A stretch of 64,000 nucleotides of DNA from Okapia johnstoni (lineage: Eukaryota > Chordata > Mammalia > Artiodactyla > Giraffidae), in assembly GCA_024291935.2 (NCBI GenBank), contig CM044315.1, positions 57,882,385-57,946,384 on the forward strand, given 5' to 3'. The position numbers were made by a program, and so were the translations under genes. This document shows, piece after piece, positions 1-10,742 of the stretch (position 1 is the stretch's first letter; the number at the start of each line of letters is the position of its first letter). A model generated the notes under the pieces. The model was not told the DNA's origin, ran no database searches, and saw only the letters and a list, made by a program, of their open reading frames with translations.

Positions 1-1750
1 TTTTTTAATTCAAGAGCAATATGAAGCAGTTTTAAAGACGTGGCTTTAATAAACTGTGTTTAATAAGAAAAGTGAGCTTCTGCGATGTGTTTAGCCCTTT
101 GAAACAAGATGAGGCCATGTGACTAGGTTTTTTTTTCCCCAAAGAAACGTGAGCAAATGTTCCTGTGACCTAGTATAGATCATGCAGATGAGGAAAGTAC
201 CCAAAGGATTGAGGGCCAATAAAGTGGAAGACAACTGGATCCCTAAATGGCTGTGTGGAGCAGAGCTGCTGACCAATCGGGATGACACATCTTAGAATTA
301 TTATTTGGGAGAAAAATGAGCTATTTTATCAAAGCCACTATATTTGGAGATTCTTCTTTTTTTTTTTCTTTAACAGCAGATGCCTCCATCGTAACTGATA
401 CTATTTCCGTCAAGAGGATGCATGGGATTCTAGTTGACTCTTTGAGTTCAACTTTTTCAAAGTCTACCTAAAAAGAGCTCTGCTTTGAAATATGTATCAC
501 ATATGAGAGAGCTTTAATAAATGGAAAGCCTTTCAAACAAATTCAATGGCCAGTAGAAAATGACTTTGAGGTAGTTTTACTTTGACCTCTTCTACTTTAC
601 AAAACATCTGAAGCAAACTATTGAATAACTAATTCATTTAAAAAATTCTCCATACCAAATGGTACACATTTAAAGAAATTTTAGAAACTATAGTTAAACA
701 CAACTAAGATCAACTATGATTCTACCCCCCTGTTATAACCACCATTAATATTTTAGTGTATATCTTTGGGGAGGAGCATATTAACTGCCATCCAGTACAC
801 GTTTTCCCCTCTTTCTTAGAACGGGCCCCTGATTTACTGGGACAACAAGGAGCCCAGCTAAAAGGTCACAGTTATAAGCATCTCTTGCCTCATCAAATTC
901 TGGCCAATGAGATGTAATGAAAAGTGTCACGTTTGACTTCTTCACATGAAGGCTCCTGAAGAGGTAGGTATGGGCACGTCCCTTCTCCCTGGAGTTGTAG
1001 AATGTAGGCATGATGGCCACAGTTCCTGCAGCCACTGGGCCATGCGATGAACTTGAGGATAGAAGCCAATGTCGGGACAGTGCAATAGAAAAAGGAGCCT
1101 AGGTCCCTGATGACTAGGGAGCTCCTACACCAGTTGTTACCTGAGTTTACTTCCTTTACCTGAGTGAGAAGCTTAGCTCGTTTGTCATATTATTTTGGCT
1201 TTTTAAGTTATATACAACCAAATTTAATGCTAATACATCTTACATGTCTGTGTGCATGTGTATATGCACTATTTTTTTAAAAAATGAAAGTACATTTTGT
1301 TTTACAACCTGCTTTTTAAAATGCCATATAGCAAATATTCATATGATTTACTTTTCTTTTACATCTTTAATGAATGCATAGTATGCTATATGGCATAAAA
1401 TATATTGTGATTTATTTATCCAATTCCATGTTGTCAGGCATTTAGGTTGCTTCAAATTGTTCTCCTTTTATGAACAATACTTTAGTGAACATATTTGCCA
1501 CTAAATATCTGTATATACATAAGATATACTTAGAATAAATTTCTAGTTAGAAATTGCTAGGGGAAAGGTTTAATATTTTAAAAAGTTAAACATATACTGT
1601 CACTCCAAAAAGCTGAATATACTTAGTCTGCTACCAACAATGTATGAGAAAACCATTTTTTTGACCCATAGCAGCAACAGCTATTATATGAAAAAAAAAA
1701 CAACAACAAAAAACCAACTTTTACAAAGTTGTCAGGTGTAACAAACTTAC
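1..1750. other. Intron 13 (3' part), no exon seen
   Basis: This AT-rich stretch follows the transmembrane exon in transcription order. I searched it for the next receptor exon and found none. About 1210-1640 resembles the 3' region of an old L1 (listed separately); the rest shows only poly-T runs and no recognisable gene or conserved motif. Confidence 0.6.
1210..1640 (-). repeat. Old L1 (L1M-type) 3' region fragment
   Basis: The phrases around 1430-1500 (GGCATTTAGGTTGCTTCAAATT, then a block on atoms like GAACAATACTTTAGTGAAC) and 1530-1650 (GAATAAATTTCTAG, later CTACCAACAATGTATGAGA) follow the order of a well-known old L1 3' segment in antisense. Divergence is high, so the subfamily is not assigned. 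Confidence 0.55.
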
Positions 1751-1841
1751 TTTTGTCGGAAGCAACGCATTGAGAGAATGCCCACCATGATGACAGCCAT
1801 GCAGATACTTGGTGCCACAAATGCACTCCAGTTGGCTTTAC
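1751..1841 (-). CDS. IL12RB2: IL12RB2 coding exon 13: transmembrane exon
   Basis: The 91-base exon (residues about 619-648) follows TTTGCTGCAG and ends CAAAA|GTAAGT, phase 1 in and phase 2 out. Translation starts [10 protein letters not shown] and runs through the hydrophobic [10 protein letters not shown] and GILSM to RCFRQ and a split lysine codon. This is the single membrane span followed by a short basic stop-transfer segment. The next exon, encoding box 1 and the start of the cytoplasmic tail, is not found in bases 1-1750 and must lie further left. Confidence 0.96.
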
Positions 1842-1913
1842 CTGCAGCAAAATGTGAGCAAACCCTGTGACTGAGTTTAGAAATGTCCTCAATGAACATT
1901 TCTAAATACTGAC

Positions 1914-2093
1914 TGTGGGATCTCCCCAGTGGTCCAGTGGCTGAGACTCCATGCTTCCAATGTAGGCGGCCCAAGTTCGATCACTGGTCAGGGTACTAGA
2001 TCCCACATGCTGCAACTGAGTTCACATGCCACAACTAAAGATCTTGCATGCTGCAATTAGGACCCAGCATAGCTAAGTAAATGAGTAAATAAA
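1914..2093 (+). mobile_element. CHR-type tRNA-derived SINE with 11-bp target duplication
   Basis: The element starts GGATCTCCCCAGTGGTCCAG, contains a tRNA B-box-like AGTTCGATCACTGG, and ends in a (TAAA)n tail. It is flanked by identical TAAATACTGAC copies at 1903-1913 and 2094-2104. It is antisense to IL12RB2 and begins only about 70 bases upstream of the transmembrane exon acceptor. Confidence 0.88.
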
Positions 2094-2329
2094 TAAATAC
2101 TGACAGTTGTGTGAACTCCCTGGGCTTTACAACTCCTGTGCAGCTGGACTCAGGAACAAGGCTGACTCAGTTTTGCCCATTCAGTTAGAGAGAAAGGGCA
2201 CAAAGGGGCAAATTCTATGGTTCTAACGGAGGAGTTCCAATCCTACAAGGGCTCCTTCCTCTACTAGGGGCAGAAGAAAAGGGAGGGTGGTATACAAAGC
2301 ACTGGCTGTGACCTGGGAGCCCTGGAGTC

Positions 2330-2480
2330 TAGTCCTGGCTCTGCCACTGGCTGATGTGTGGACCTCAGATAATTGATCTATAAACAGTGAATGATAACAT
2401 CTACCTTGCAGGTTGTTGTGAACATTAGAGATGGTGTATTTAAAGCACATATCCATGTATCTGAACATAGAAGGCCTCAA
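2330..2480 (+). repeat. MIR SINE fragment
   Basis: TGGCTCTGCCACTGGCTG, a degraded CTTGGGCAAG region and TTGTTGTGAACATTAGAGATG follow the MIR consensus order in the plus orientation. Confidence 0.65.
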
Positions 2481-3859
2481 GAAATGGTAGCTATTAATTT
2501 TGCTAAGCCATTGAATAAGCCCTCTAACTTGGGTCTTGGAAATTGTTCTGATTCCTCCTATGAACAATATTTCACTATGTATTGGAATTTTTCATTAATT
2601 CATCCAACATTTATTGAGTGTAAACCAAGTAACAGGACAGGTTAAATGCTGGAATACACAGATGAATAGGACATGGGATTTGCTGTCTTAAGAAGTCATG
2701 AAGATAGTCCAGATGACAGATGCATAAACATGTAAACAGTAAACCATGATGCCATGGGGTACACATAAAAACAGCATGTATGAGGCACTGTTGCAGAAAA
2801 CAACATGGGAAACGGTTTCATGAGCAGCTCAGGAAGGTTTCCCCAAAGGCAGGATGTCAAAAGTTTAGAGCTGGATGGCTAGAAGTCAGCTATGTGGACA
2901 AGCTAGGGAAGTGCAAACAGACTAGCAGACTAGGCATGGAAGGAGGAAGCAGAGAGTGCTTCAGCAACCACAGATAGTCTGGTCTTGCTTTCTAGTATGA
3001 ATGATGAGTGCGTGGCAGAGGATGGAGCTCGACAGGTGAATGGGACCAGGTCATGCTTTGCTTTGTAGCAAAGCAGTTTGAATTCTAGCTTGAAAGCCTT
3101 TGGGAACCATGGATGGGCTGCAACAGGAGGTAGAATGTCAGCAACAGGGATCCTGTAGAAAGATTCTTCTTTTGAGAGAGTGAAGAACAGGTTGGGGGTA
3201 CGGAGGGTGTGCAGGGGGCACTAATGGCCAGAGACCTGCTACTCCTATGAGAAGGGTTGTTCCTAGGGCTGAATAGGGGAATTAACACTGGCAGCCTTGT
3301 TACCACCCCACACAACTGGCACAATCTGACATTTCTTTATCATCTGCTTTGCTTTCTGGGCAGATGGGACAAGTCTGAAGTACCAGGAGCAGAAAGATGC
3401 TGAGTCCTTAATCCAATTAACTGGTCACAAGTTTACTTTCATGGGAGTGCTCAGAGATGAGTTGAGTTGTCAGTTTTCCCAGTGAAGTATCTAGCATAGG
3501 GTCCTGAATGATTAACTTGGTAGTCCTTGTGACAAACAAGAAGAGCTTGTTGTATGCTTGGAGCAGATGCAAAAGGCACTGCCAGAGAGAACAGTGTAAT
3601 TTAGCTGCTAGGCGAGAAACCCATGTTAGCTGGGTCACTTCTTCACATATTCAAATTTAACTTAAGCTCAAATCTGAGTCTGATCTGTAGTTCTTTCACT
3701 TGCCACCTCTATGACCCTGGGTCATTGTTCTGTACCTCATACCTACAAAAAGACACCCTAATCCCTCATTCCTTCATTCATTTCATATGGAGTGCCTGGT
3801 AGTGTGCCTGGTATAGGCATGTAACACAGTTGCGGTCAGGATTAAATGAGTGAAAGTAT

Positions 3860-3993
3860 GTGTTATATGGGTTGAATCATGTCCTCCCACCCTGAAATTC
3901 ATATGTTGAAGTTTTAACTTCCAATTCCTCAAAAAGTGACCTTATCTGGAAATAGTGTCATTGCAGAGGCTATTAGTTAAGATAAGATCAGAC
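3860..3993 (+). repeat. LTR-like remnant (MaLR-type phrasing)
   Basis: The sequence ATATGGGTTGAATCATGTCC, then AAATTCATATGTTGAAGTTT and GTGACCTTATCTGGAAATAG, follows the opening of a common old mammalian LTR. Only the 5' third is present before the BovB tail. No coding part is seen. Confidence 0.5.
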
Positions 3994-3994
3994 T

Positions 3995-5184
3995 GGAGTA
4001 GTTCAGTTCAATTCAGTTCAGTTGCTCAGTTGTGTCCAACTCTTTGTGACCCCATGGACTGCAGCACACCAGGCCTCTCTGTCCATCACCAACTCCCAGA
4101 GTTTACTCAAACTCATGTCCATTGAGTCGGTGATTCCATCCAACCGTCTCATTCTCTGTTGTCCCCTTCTCCTCCTGCCTTCAATCTTTCCCAGCATCAG
4201 GGTCTTTTCAGATGAGTCAGTTCTTCACATCAGGTGGCCAAAGTGTTGGAGTTTCAGCTTCAACATCAGTCCTTCCAATGAACACCCAGGACTGATCTCC
4301 TTTAGGATGGACTGGTTGGATCTCCTTCCTGTCAAAGGGACTCTCAAGAGTCTTCTCCAACACCACAGTTCAAAAGAATCAATTCTTCGGCATTCAGCTT
4401 TCTTTACAGTCCAACTCTTACATCCATACATGACTACTGGAAAAACCATAGCCTTGACTAGACAGACCTTTGATGGCAAAATAATGTCTTTGTTTTTAAT
4501 ATGCCGTCTAGGTTGTTCATAACTTTTCTTCCAAGGAGTAAGCGTCTTTTAATTTCATGGCTGAAGTCACCATCTGCAGTGATTTTGGAGCCCCCAAAAG
4601 TAAGGTCTGCCACTGTTTCCACTGTTTCCCCGTCTATTTGCCATGAAGTGATGGGACCAGATGCCATGATCTTAGTTTTCTGAATGCTAAGCGTTAAGCC
4701 AACTTTTTCACTCTCCTCTTTCACTTTCATCAAGAGGCTCTTTAGTTTTTCTTTGCTTTCTGCCATAAGGGTGGTGTCATCTGCATATCCGGAGAAGGCA
4801 ATGGCACCCCACTCCAGTACTCTTGCCTGGAAAATCCCATGGACGGAGGAGCCTGTAGGCTACAGTCCATGGGGTCGCTAAGAGTCGGACACGACTGAGC
4901 GACTTCACTTTCACTTTTCCCTTTCATGCACTGGAGAAGGAAATGGCAACCCACTTCAGCATTCTTGCCTGGAGAATCCCAGGGATGGGGGAGCCTGGTG
5001 GGCTGTCGTCTATGGGGTCACACAGAGTCAGACATGACTGAAGCGACTTAGCAGCAGCAGCAGCAGCATATCTGAGGTTATTGATATTTCTCCTAGCAAT
5101 CTTGATTCCAGCTTGTGCTTCATCCAGCCCAGCATTTCTCATGAGGTGCTCTCCATATAAGTTATAAGGGTGACAATATACGGC
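3995..5184 (-). mobile_element. BovB LINE 3' part, interrupted by a Bov-A2 SINE
   Basis: Minus-strand translation gives the reverse-transcriptase C-terminal region of BovB in broken pieces: MRNAGLDEAQ, AESKEKLKSL, KIMASGPITS, then YGCKSWTVKK and NQSILKEISP. The 3' end at 3995 has the (TTCAG)n-like tail of BovB. The copy is 5'-truncated near 5184 and split at 4790-5065 by a Bov-A2. It lies in the same orientation as IL12RB2. Not functional. Confidence 0.92.
4790..5065 (+). mobile_element. Bov-A2 dimeric SINE nested in BovB
   Basis: Two Bov-A monomers in tandem: the first starts GGAGAAGGCAATGGCACCCC and the second GGAGAAGGAAATGGCAACCC. Each ends with GACACGACTGAGCGACTT or a close variant, and the unit closes with a (CAG)n tail. 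GCATATC occurs at 4783-4789 and 5066-5072, and the BovB sequence resumes exactly after it. Confidence 0.9.
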
Positions 5185-5185
5185 C

Positions 5186-5372
5186 TTCCAAGAGCCTGAT
5201 GCTGAGAAAGATTGAGGACAGGAGGAGAAGAGGGCAACAGAGGATGAGATGGTTGCATAGCATCATGGACTCAGTGGACATGAGTTTGAGCAAACTCAGG
5301 GAGATAGTGAAGGACAGGGAAGCCTGGGGTGCTGCAGTTCAAGGAGTTGCAAAGAGTTGGACAATAGGCAAG
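5186..5372 (+). mobile_element. BovB LINE 3'-terminal fragment in opposite orientation
   Basis: The plus strand reads [20 protein letters not shown] and [20 protein letters not shown], the last part of the BovB ORF. The same BovB segment is present on the minus strand at 3995-4210, so the two form a diverged inverted repeat with a loop of about 1 kb. This is a second insertion rather than part of the first. Confidence 0.85.
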
Positions 5373-5786
5373 AGATGTATCCTTGTTGGGATTATGCTCA
5401 TCATTCATTGAACAGATAATCAGAGAACAAGTACTATGTGCTGGGTGGTGTTCCAGACCTTGATAATAAGTGATAAACAGACACTAGTTCCTGCCTGTTG
5501 GATTCAGAATTTTGAATAGGGGTCAAGCATATGGATGTGCATTTGGGAAGACTTTCTGGAGGAGGCAACATTTTTGCTGAGTTTTGAAAACTGAGTAGGG
5601 ACTGTCTCCAAGCAGATAATGAAATGGTGGGGCACTCTGGTTAGAGGAAATGGCAAACACAAAAGTGTAGCAGCAAGCAAGTAATTAGTGAATTAAAGAA
5701 AGTCTGATAATGTCCATATCACATAGTGGAAGTATACTCCTATGGAGGAATCCAGTGGACTTGCCTTCTGTAAGGGTGGTTCTTAC

Positions 5787-5924
5787 CTTGCAGACAAAAT
5801 TCTCTTTCATTTCCTTGGGGGCTTTCGCCAGCAGCTGTCAGAGCTGTCATCCACAGAACATATGTCACTCTGGGCTGCAGGCTGTTTATGGGGTGTGAAT
5901 TTAGGGAGATCCTATAGGGAATTT
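5787..5924 (-). CDS. IL12RB2: IL12RB2 coding exon 12: second half of fibronectin-III domain 5
   Basis: The 138-base exon (residues about 573-618) starts after CTTTCAG and ends CTGCAAG|GTAAGA, phase 1 on both sides. Translation: [46 protein letters not shown]. It completes the extracellular region; the membrane-spanning segment follows directly in the next exon. Confidence 0.96.
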
Positions 5925-6868
5925 CTGAAAGGAAGATAAATATAAAGGAGGAAAGGCATGCATTAAAGGAAATACTTGAACATGGGCTTTTATTCATATT
6001 TATTTGTTAATGCTTCATTTAACTTGAAAAAGAAAAGCACATTGCTGTTTTAAAATAGTCCTAATTCATTAGTACTTAATACTTTAAAAGACCCTAGACA
6101 CTATCATTTATGAAGGCCCCATGTCACAGCATATCAAAAGAATTAATTTTTTTTTCTGTGATAAAAATCTTTCCAAAGAATGTGTATTATTTTGCTTTTG
6201 AAATTATTTAGCTGTAGTGACTCCTTTTATTTCCTATAATTATAATGTTTCTGACATTTATCAGGTATATTTGAGAACTCCTGGGGAGGAAGTTAAATGC
6301 ACAAATTGTTTTCAGTAGAATTTTCAAGAAATTCCATTTCTCAGAAATTTGTGCATTTATCAATTAATGAAATAGACATTTAAGTTACATTTATTAATTC
6401 TGATTTCCTTTTCTTTTTTGATAAGTTCTGGGTATTGGTCTTGGTGGGTTTAATCTCTGATCTGCTTCAATTTCACATAAAATCTAAAAAATGAGAGCAA
6501 TAGTGCTTAGATTTATTTACGTAGGTTAAGCCTAGATTGTCAGCTCTTTATACTTTCAACACCCCTGCAGGTTCTCAGCAGGGAAGGTTTGGTTTTTGAG
6601 CAATCTGTTGATGCTGTTTTTCTCCTTCAAGAAACATGAATGTCGGTAGCCTTTAGTAAACTGGTAGTCTCCTCCTCCAAGGATCTGCTGGGTGTGAGTT
6701 TCAGAGTGAGCTCTCAAAAACTGAGGGGAACTGTAAAATTAAGGCCGGAACTTCCACAGGTGTAGCTTACTTGCTCAGCAGACTTGTTCATGTGCTGGTG
6801 ATCAAAGTGGAAACCAGAACTCAGCACTGTGTGCCTCAACATCATTTATAGGCTTACAAATCCCAGGG

Positions 6869-7067
6869 TGGGGCTTTCCAGGTGGTGCAGTGGTAAAGAA
6901 TCTGCCTGAGAATGCAGGAGATGCCAGTTTGATCCCTGGGTCAGGAAGATCCCCTGGAGAAGGAAATGGCAACCCACTCTAGTATTCTTGCCTGGAAAAT
7001 TCCATGGACAAAGGAGCCTGGTGGGCTACAGTCCATGTGGCCGCAAAGACTGAGTGACTGAGCACAC
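6869..7067 (+). mobile_element. Bov-tA SINE
   Basis: Starts GGGGCTTTCCAGGTGGTGCAG (tRNA-like head with the B-box phrase TTTGATCCCTGG) and continues into the Bov-A body GGAGAAGGAAATGGCAACCC. Flanks ACAAATCCCAGGG (6856-6868) and ACAAATCCTAGGG (7068-7080) are a 13-bp target duplication with one mismatch. Confidence 0.93.
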
Positions 7068-7950
7068 ACAAATCCTAGGGCAAGTTAGATTTTCCCCCTG
7101 CTTGCTGAATTTATTTCAACAGTCCTACATATTTATTATTTACAAGGCGCTAAGACACGGAGTATGCCTCAAAGAGTTCACCATCTATTAATAGTAGGGA
7201 TAACAGACCCCATGACACTCCCACACCCCTGCTTACTGTGGGTGACCAGCAAGATGGAGCCCTGTATTATTGCATTCACTCTGCCCAAAGGAGCTAAGGC
7301 CTCAGCAGATCATTTAACAGCTGTGACTCTCAGAGCAATTCCTATATTTTACATCTTTTTGAGAAAAAGTACCATGTGGAAAATTCCCAACCCTACTTCA
7401 ACCTGATGAAATTGCTTGCACAGACTTCAGCTATATGATTAAACTAAATTGTATCTCATTCCCAAGGCAGAGGACTAAAAAAATAATTTGAGAGAGACTT
7501 TCTGCTCATCTTGCTGCAGCAAAGCATGCATGGTGAGCATCAGGGAGTCAAATGAGACGTTGGAACACAAGGGAAGGTGTTTGAATAGTTTTCTGGGCCA
7601 AAAATATTTACATACATGCACACGCACACACATGCATATATTGTATATATTTGAAGAATACAAACAGAAATTATGGGAGGAGCAGGGAGGAGAGTGATGG
7701 TGTCAGCAATCTGATTTGGCAAATAGGTTGAGTTGAGTAATGGGAGAAAGAAGTCATGCAGGAAATACTGGTTCTGCTGCCTCATCTGGGCTGTGATCTG
7801 GCAGAGATAAAGGAGGCCATTCAGTCCTTGGGTTTGAAACTTTAGGCTGATGGTGGTTAAATGAGAAAGGCACCAGTTTAGGGAGAGGCTAATGGTTGCC
7901 AATTATCTGAAAGGTGACCAGTAACAAGGTCAAGTGGTACCAGGCAAAAT

Positions 7951-8162
7951 TGTTGTTGTTTAGTTGCTAAGTTGTGTCTGACTCTTTTGTGACCCTGTGG
8001 AATGTAACCCACTCGGCTCCTCTGTCCATAGGATTCTCCAGGCAAGAATACTGGAACGGGTTGCCATTTCCTTCTCCAGGGGATATTCCTGACCCAGGGA
8101 TTGAACCCACGTCTCGTGCATTGGCAGGTAGATTCTTTATCACAGAGCCACAAGGGAAGCAC
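7951..8162 (-). mobile_element. Bov-tA SINE
   Basis: Reverse-oriented copy: the Bov-A body (CCATTTCCTTCTCCAGGGGA) precedes the tRNA-like head (CCCAGGGATTGAACCC). Perfect 12-bp target duplication ACCAGGCAAAAT at 7939-7950 and 8163-8174. The head lies at the right. Confidence 0.94.
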
Positions 8163-9264
8163 ACCAGGCAAAATAGTTGCATGGTTACTGGAAATTAGCT
8201 TTGATCTAATCATCTGCATTGATTTAAACAAAGTGCAAGGCAGTATTCTCCCATTTGTTACTAAAAAAATACTGTTCTTATTAAACACCTACTCGATGCC
8301 TGGCTGTACTGCAAGTAAGGGGGAGACAACGGTGAACTAATAATCATGGCTTCTGCCTTCATGTTGGCAAAAACAGCAAAGTAATAATAAGTAGACTGTG
8401 TGTGCCTGTAGAGCAGCGCACATGGCAGTATCAACACACTTTCAGCAGAGTGGCAGTGCACTGGAATTGCCTGGGGAATGCAGACACCCAGCCCCAGGGC
8501 TACACCTCTCTCCTGTCTGGGCAGGGTGAAGTGTTCTTACTGCACCCTGCTTGTGCTGTTAGGGGCCAGGCCAGAAGACACCTAAGACAAGGGTCCTTCC
8601 TCCTGGGAACTCCATGCTCCTTTTGCTGTTGTGGAGCCTTTCTGGCTTCTTCCTCCCTCCTCCCCAACCTATTGCCTCCTACCACTCTCTAGAAACTGCA
8701 CTTGTGGATTCGCCAACAATTTCTGGTTGCCAAATGCAACAGGTAGTTGTCAGTCCTTGATTAAAGAATTTACATCAATTCTGTGTACTTTTCTATCACC
8801 CTGGGTAGACTGTGAGGTCTCTGAAGATAGGGAGCAGGTCTTATTCATCTGTAAGTGCTAAGAGGGAAACTATCTAAACTGGTACAAAATAGAGTTTTGA
8901 ATCTGCACCTTCGTCCTTTTAAACTTATTTTAAAATACCCTTACACAGACTTCAGATTCATAAGATTTGTTGCAAATAAGGTAGGTGATTTCTTCAACAT
9001 CTACAAGAGCAGATTTTAGAACCATCCAACGATGTTATAAATAGACATCTCAGTTTAAAGTCTATAAAAATTAACCTTTAATGGGGAGCAAATTTCACAT
9101 GAAGCATTCCAAATGGCCCAGGATGAGATCAATTGATGAGGCACTTTTGAGGGTACATTTCAGAACTGACTTACCCTGACAGTGGGGAGCAGTTATGTTC
9201 AGTGATATGCTGCATTTAGAAATTGTGGATTATTAAGTGGATTGTTGTAAGGTCTAATAGTGGA

Positions 9265-9570
9265 ACCCTATAGAACTGTTAAAAAAGAATGAGACAAGTC
9301 CACATGGACTGATGTGGAAAGATCTCACTGTGGATTGCTGTTTTTTGTTGTTTAGTTGCTAGTGAGAGGCAAAGTAAGGTACAGATCAGAATACAGATGA
9401 TTATCCCAAATGTATGCTAGTATATGCATTACGTTTTCTTCTGGAAGAACACATGAAGAACTACTAACAGCCTAAGTATAGAGGAAAGGATAATTCCCAC
9501 TTTATATCTTTCTGAACTGTTTGAATGGTTTTACCATATATAAGTATTACTTATATAGTAAAAAATTAAT
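9265..9570 (+). repeat. Old L1 3'-terminal region
   Basis: GGACTGATGTGGAAAGATCTC, later ACTGTTTGAATGGTTTTACC and a terminal ATTACTTATATAGTAAAAAA match the order of an old L1 3' end in plus orientation. Subfamily not assigned. Confidence 0.55.
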
Positions 9571-10394
9571 TAGCTTTAAAAGTCATAACTTTAGAAAAGC
9601 AATACTGCAGATCTAAGGTCAAAAGAGAGGTCCAGTTCCTCAAGTTTACCAGGTAAAAATCACTCTGCAGGCAGCACTCTGGCACCTATATGGCAGGTCA
9701 GCTTTGTTACATTCTTCTTGGACCTAATAATTCTCACTAAGGAATAAAATGGTTGCTTCTTTATGATAAATGCTCCTGAAAGAACTCTGGCTGCCTATAA
9801 ATACAAAAGGGAGGTTCAAGCTAGGAAAAATAAAACAAAACTGCATAAATCAAAGATAAAACATTAAATCTGGCAAGTGATTTGGAGCTGCTCAGTGAAT
9901 GAGTGATGAAATCACTTGAGATAATGCTCTAGCCAGAATTTAATTGCTTTAGTATTATTGCATAATTATGGGTCATAAGGAGTTACTTAAATTGTATTTT
10001 ATCCATTTAAGGAGAAAATAACATGCTATGATGGTATTTGCAAGTGTGGGGATTCAAAGGTTCTCCAAACGCATTCCCTGCAAACTTCAAGGGTCTATAT
10101 AATGATATCCAAGTGCCTTTATTGCTTTTGAAATGCTGTCCCCATGTAAGTGAGCTCCTTGAGAGCCTCATTCATTAACTTCATTTCTTCCATTTGCTTG
10201 GCATGTAACACATATTCAGTAACTTTGTGAGTGTGTGTGTTTAGATGTCTTTTATTTTTCTTCATTCAATTAACTTTACAAATATTTATTGAGCACCTAC
10301 TAAGTACTAGGTACAGTGCTAGCACTTGCACACACTTGTGTTTTTCCAACATCTAAACAAGAAAGGCCCTGTTGCCTTTGTCTCTCACACATAC

Positions 10395-10553
10395 CACAAA
10401 GCTGAGGCTGGGAGTTGGAGTCCCGTTCCTTCCAATATATCCTGTAATGGAGGATGCAGCCCATTTGCTCCCGGGCTGGAATTTCGTCCCATGAAATTAA
10501 AACGCTCCCCTTTTCCTCTGAAATTGCATTAATGTGGGGGCCACTCAGTGGTG
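10395..10553 (-). CDS. IL12RB2: IL12RB2 coding exon 11: first half of fibronectin-III domain 5
   Basis: The 159-base exon (residues about 520-572) follows CTACTTCACAG and ends CTTTGTG|GTATGTG, phase 1 on both sides. Translation includes [30 protein letters not shown] and [10 protein letters not shown], followed by SQPQLC. It is the start of the membrane-proximal stalk domain. The frame is open and strongly similar to human. Confidence 0.96.
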
Positions 10554-10643
10554 CTGTGAAGTAGAACATAGGAGGCTTTTGTCACCCTCCAAATCCAAAC
10601 CATTAAACTAGAGCACAAATGGACAAAAGATCCCAAGACTCAC

Positions 10644-10742
10644 CTTTGTGCTTGGAGTTACCTCGGCTGGAGTTGCACCCTCCCTGGTCCCCTGCAAGCG
10701 CATGCACGTGGATTTCATAACAGATGTAGGGTTTTATGTTTT
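10644..10742 (-). CDS. IL12RB2: IL12RB2 coding exon 10: second half of fibronectin-III domain 4
   Basis: The 99-base exon (residues about 487-519) starts after TTCTTGCAG and ends CACAAAG|GTGAGT, phase 1 on both sides. Translation: [33 protein letters not shown]. It completes the fourth fibronectin-III domain. Only about 90 bases of intron separate it from the next exon, the shortest intron in the window. Confidence 0.95.

Larger units (their letters stand above)
1842..5786. other. Intron 12
   Basis: Holds a CHR SINE, a MIR (about 2330-2480), an L2/MIR-like stretch (2580-2800), unassigned sequence 2800-3850, a short LTR-like remnant (3860-3993), a minus-strand BovB tail with a nested Bov-A2, and a short plus-strand BovB end. 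Bases 5373-5786 show nothing I can name. Confidence 0.6.
5925..10394. other. Intron 11
   Basis: Holds two Bov-tA SINEs (6869-7067 and 7951-8162), an L2-like piece near 8790-8870, an old L1 3' end (about 9265-9570), and an L2/MIR-type end (10262-10320) 75 bases beyond the donor of coding exon 11. Bases 5930-6840, 7100-7930 and 9600-10250 are AT-rich, with no feature I can name. Confidence 0.55.

Noticed and set aside
1..1750. The next IL12RB2 exon (cytoplasmic box 1 region)
   Set aside because: No frame in this stretch resembles the expected juxtamembrane sequence with proper splice sites; it must lie outside the window.
1747..1974. Extension of the transmembrane exon upstream into a longer frame
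   Set aside because: The upstream part is intron and CHR SINE; the acceptor TTTGCTGCAG and human homology set the exon start at 1841.
4022..4522. A 166-codon plus-strand frame
   Set aside because: It is the antisense of a BovB tail; such open antisense frames recur at 17938, 39548 and 54629.
9335..9365. A possible short Bov-tA tail (TTGTTGTTTAGTTGCTAG) inside the old L1 end
   Set aside because: Too short to separate from chance, with no flanking duplication.
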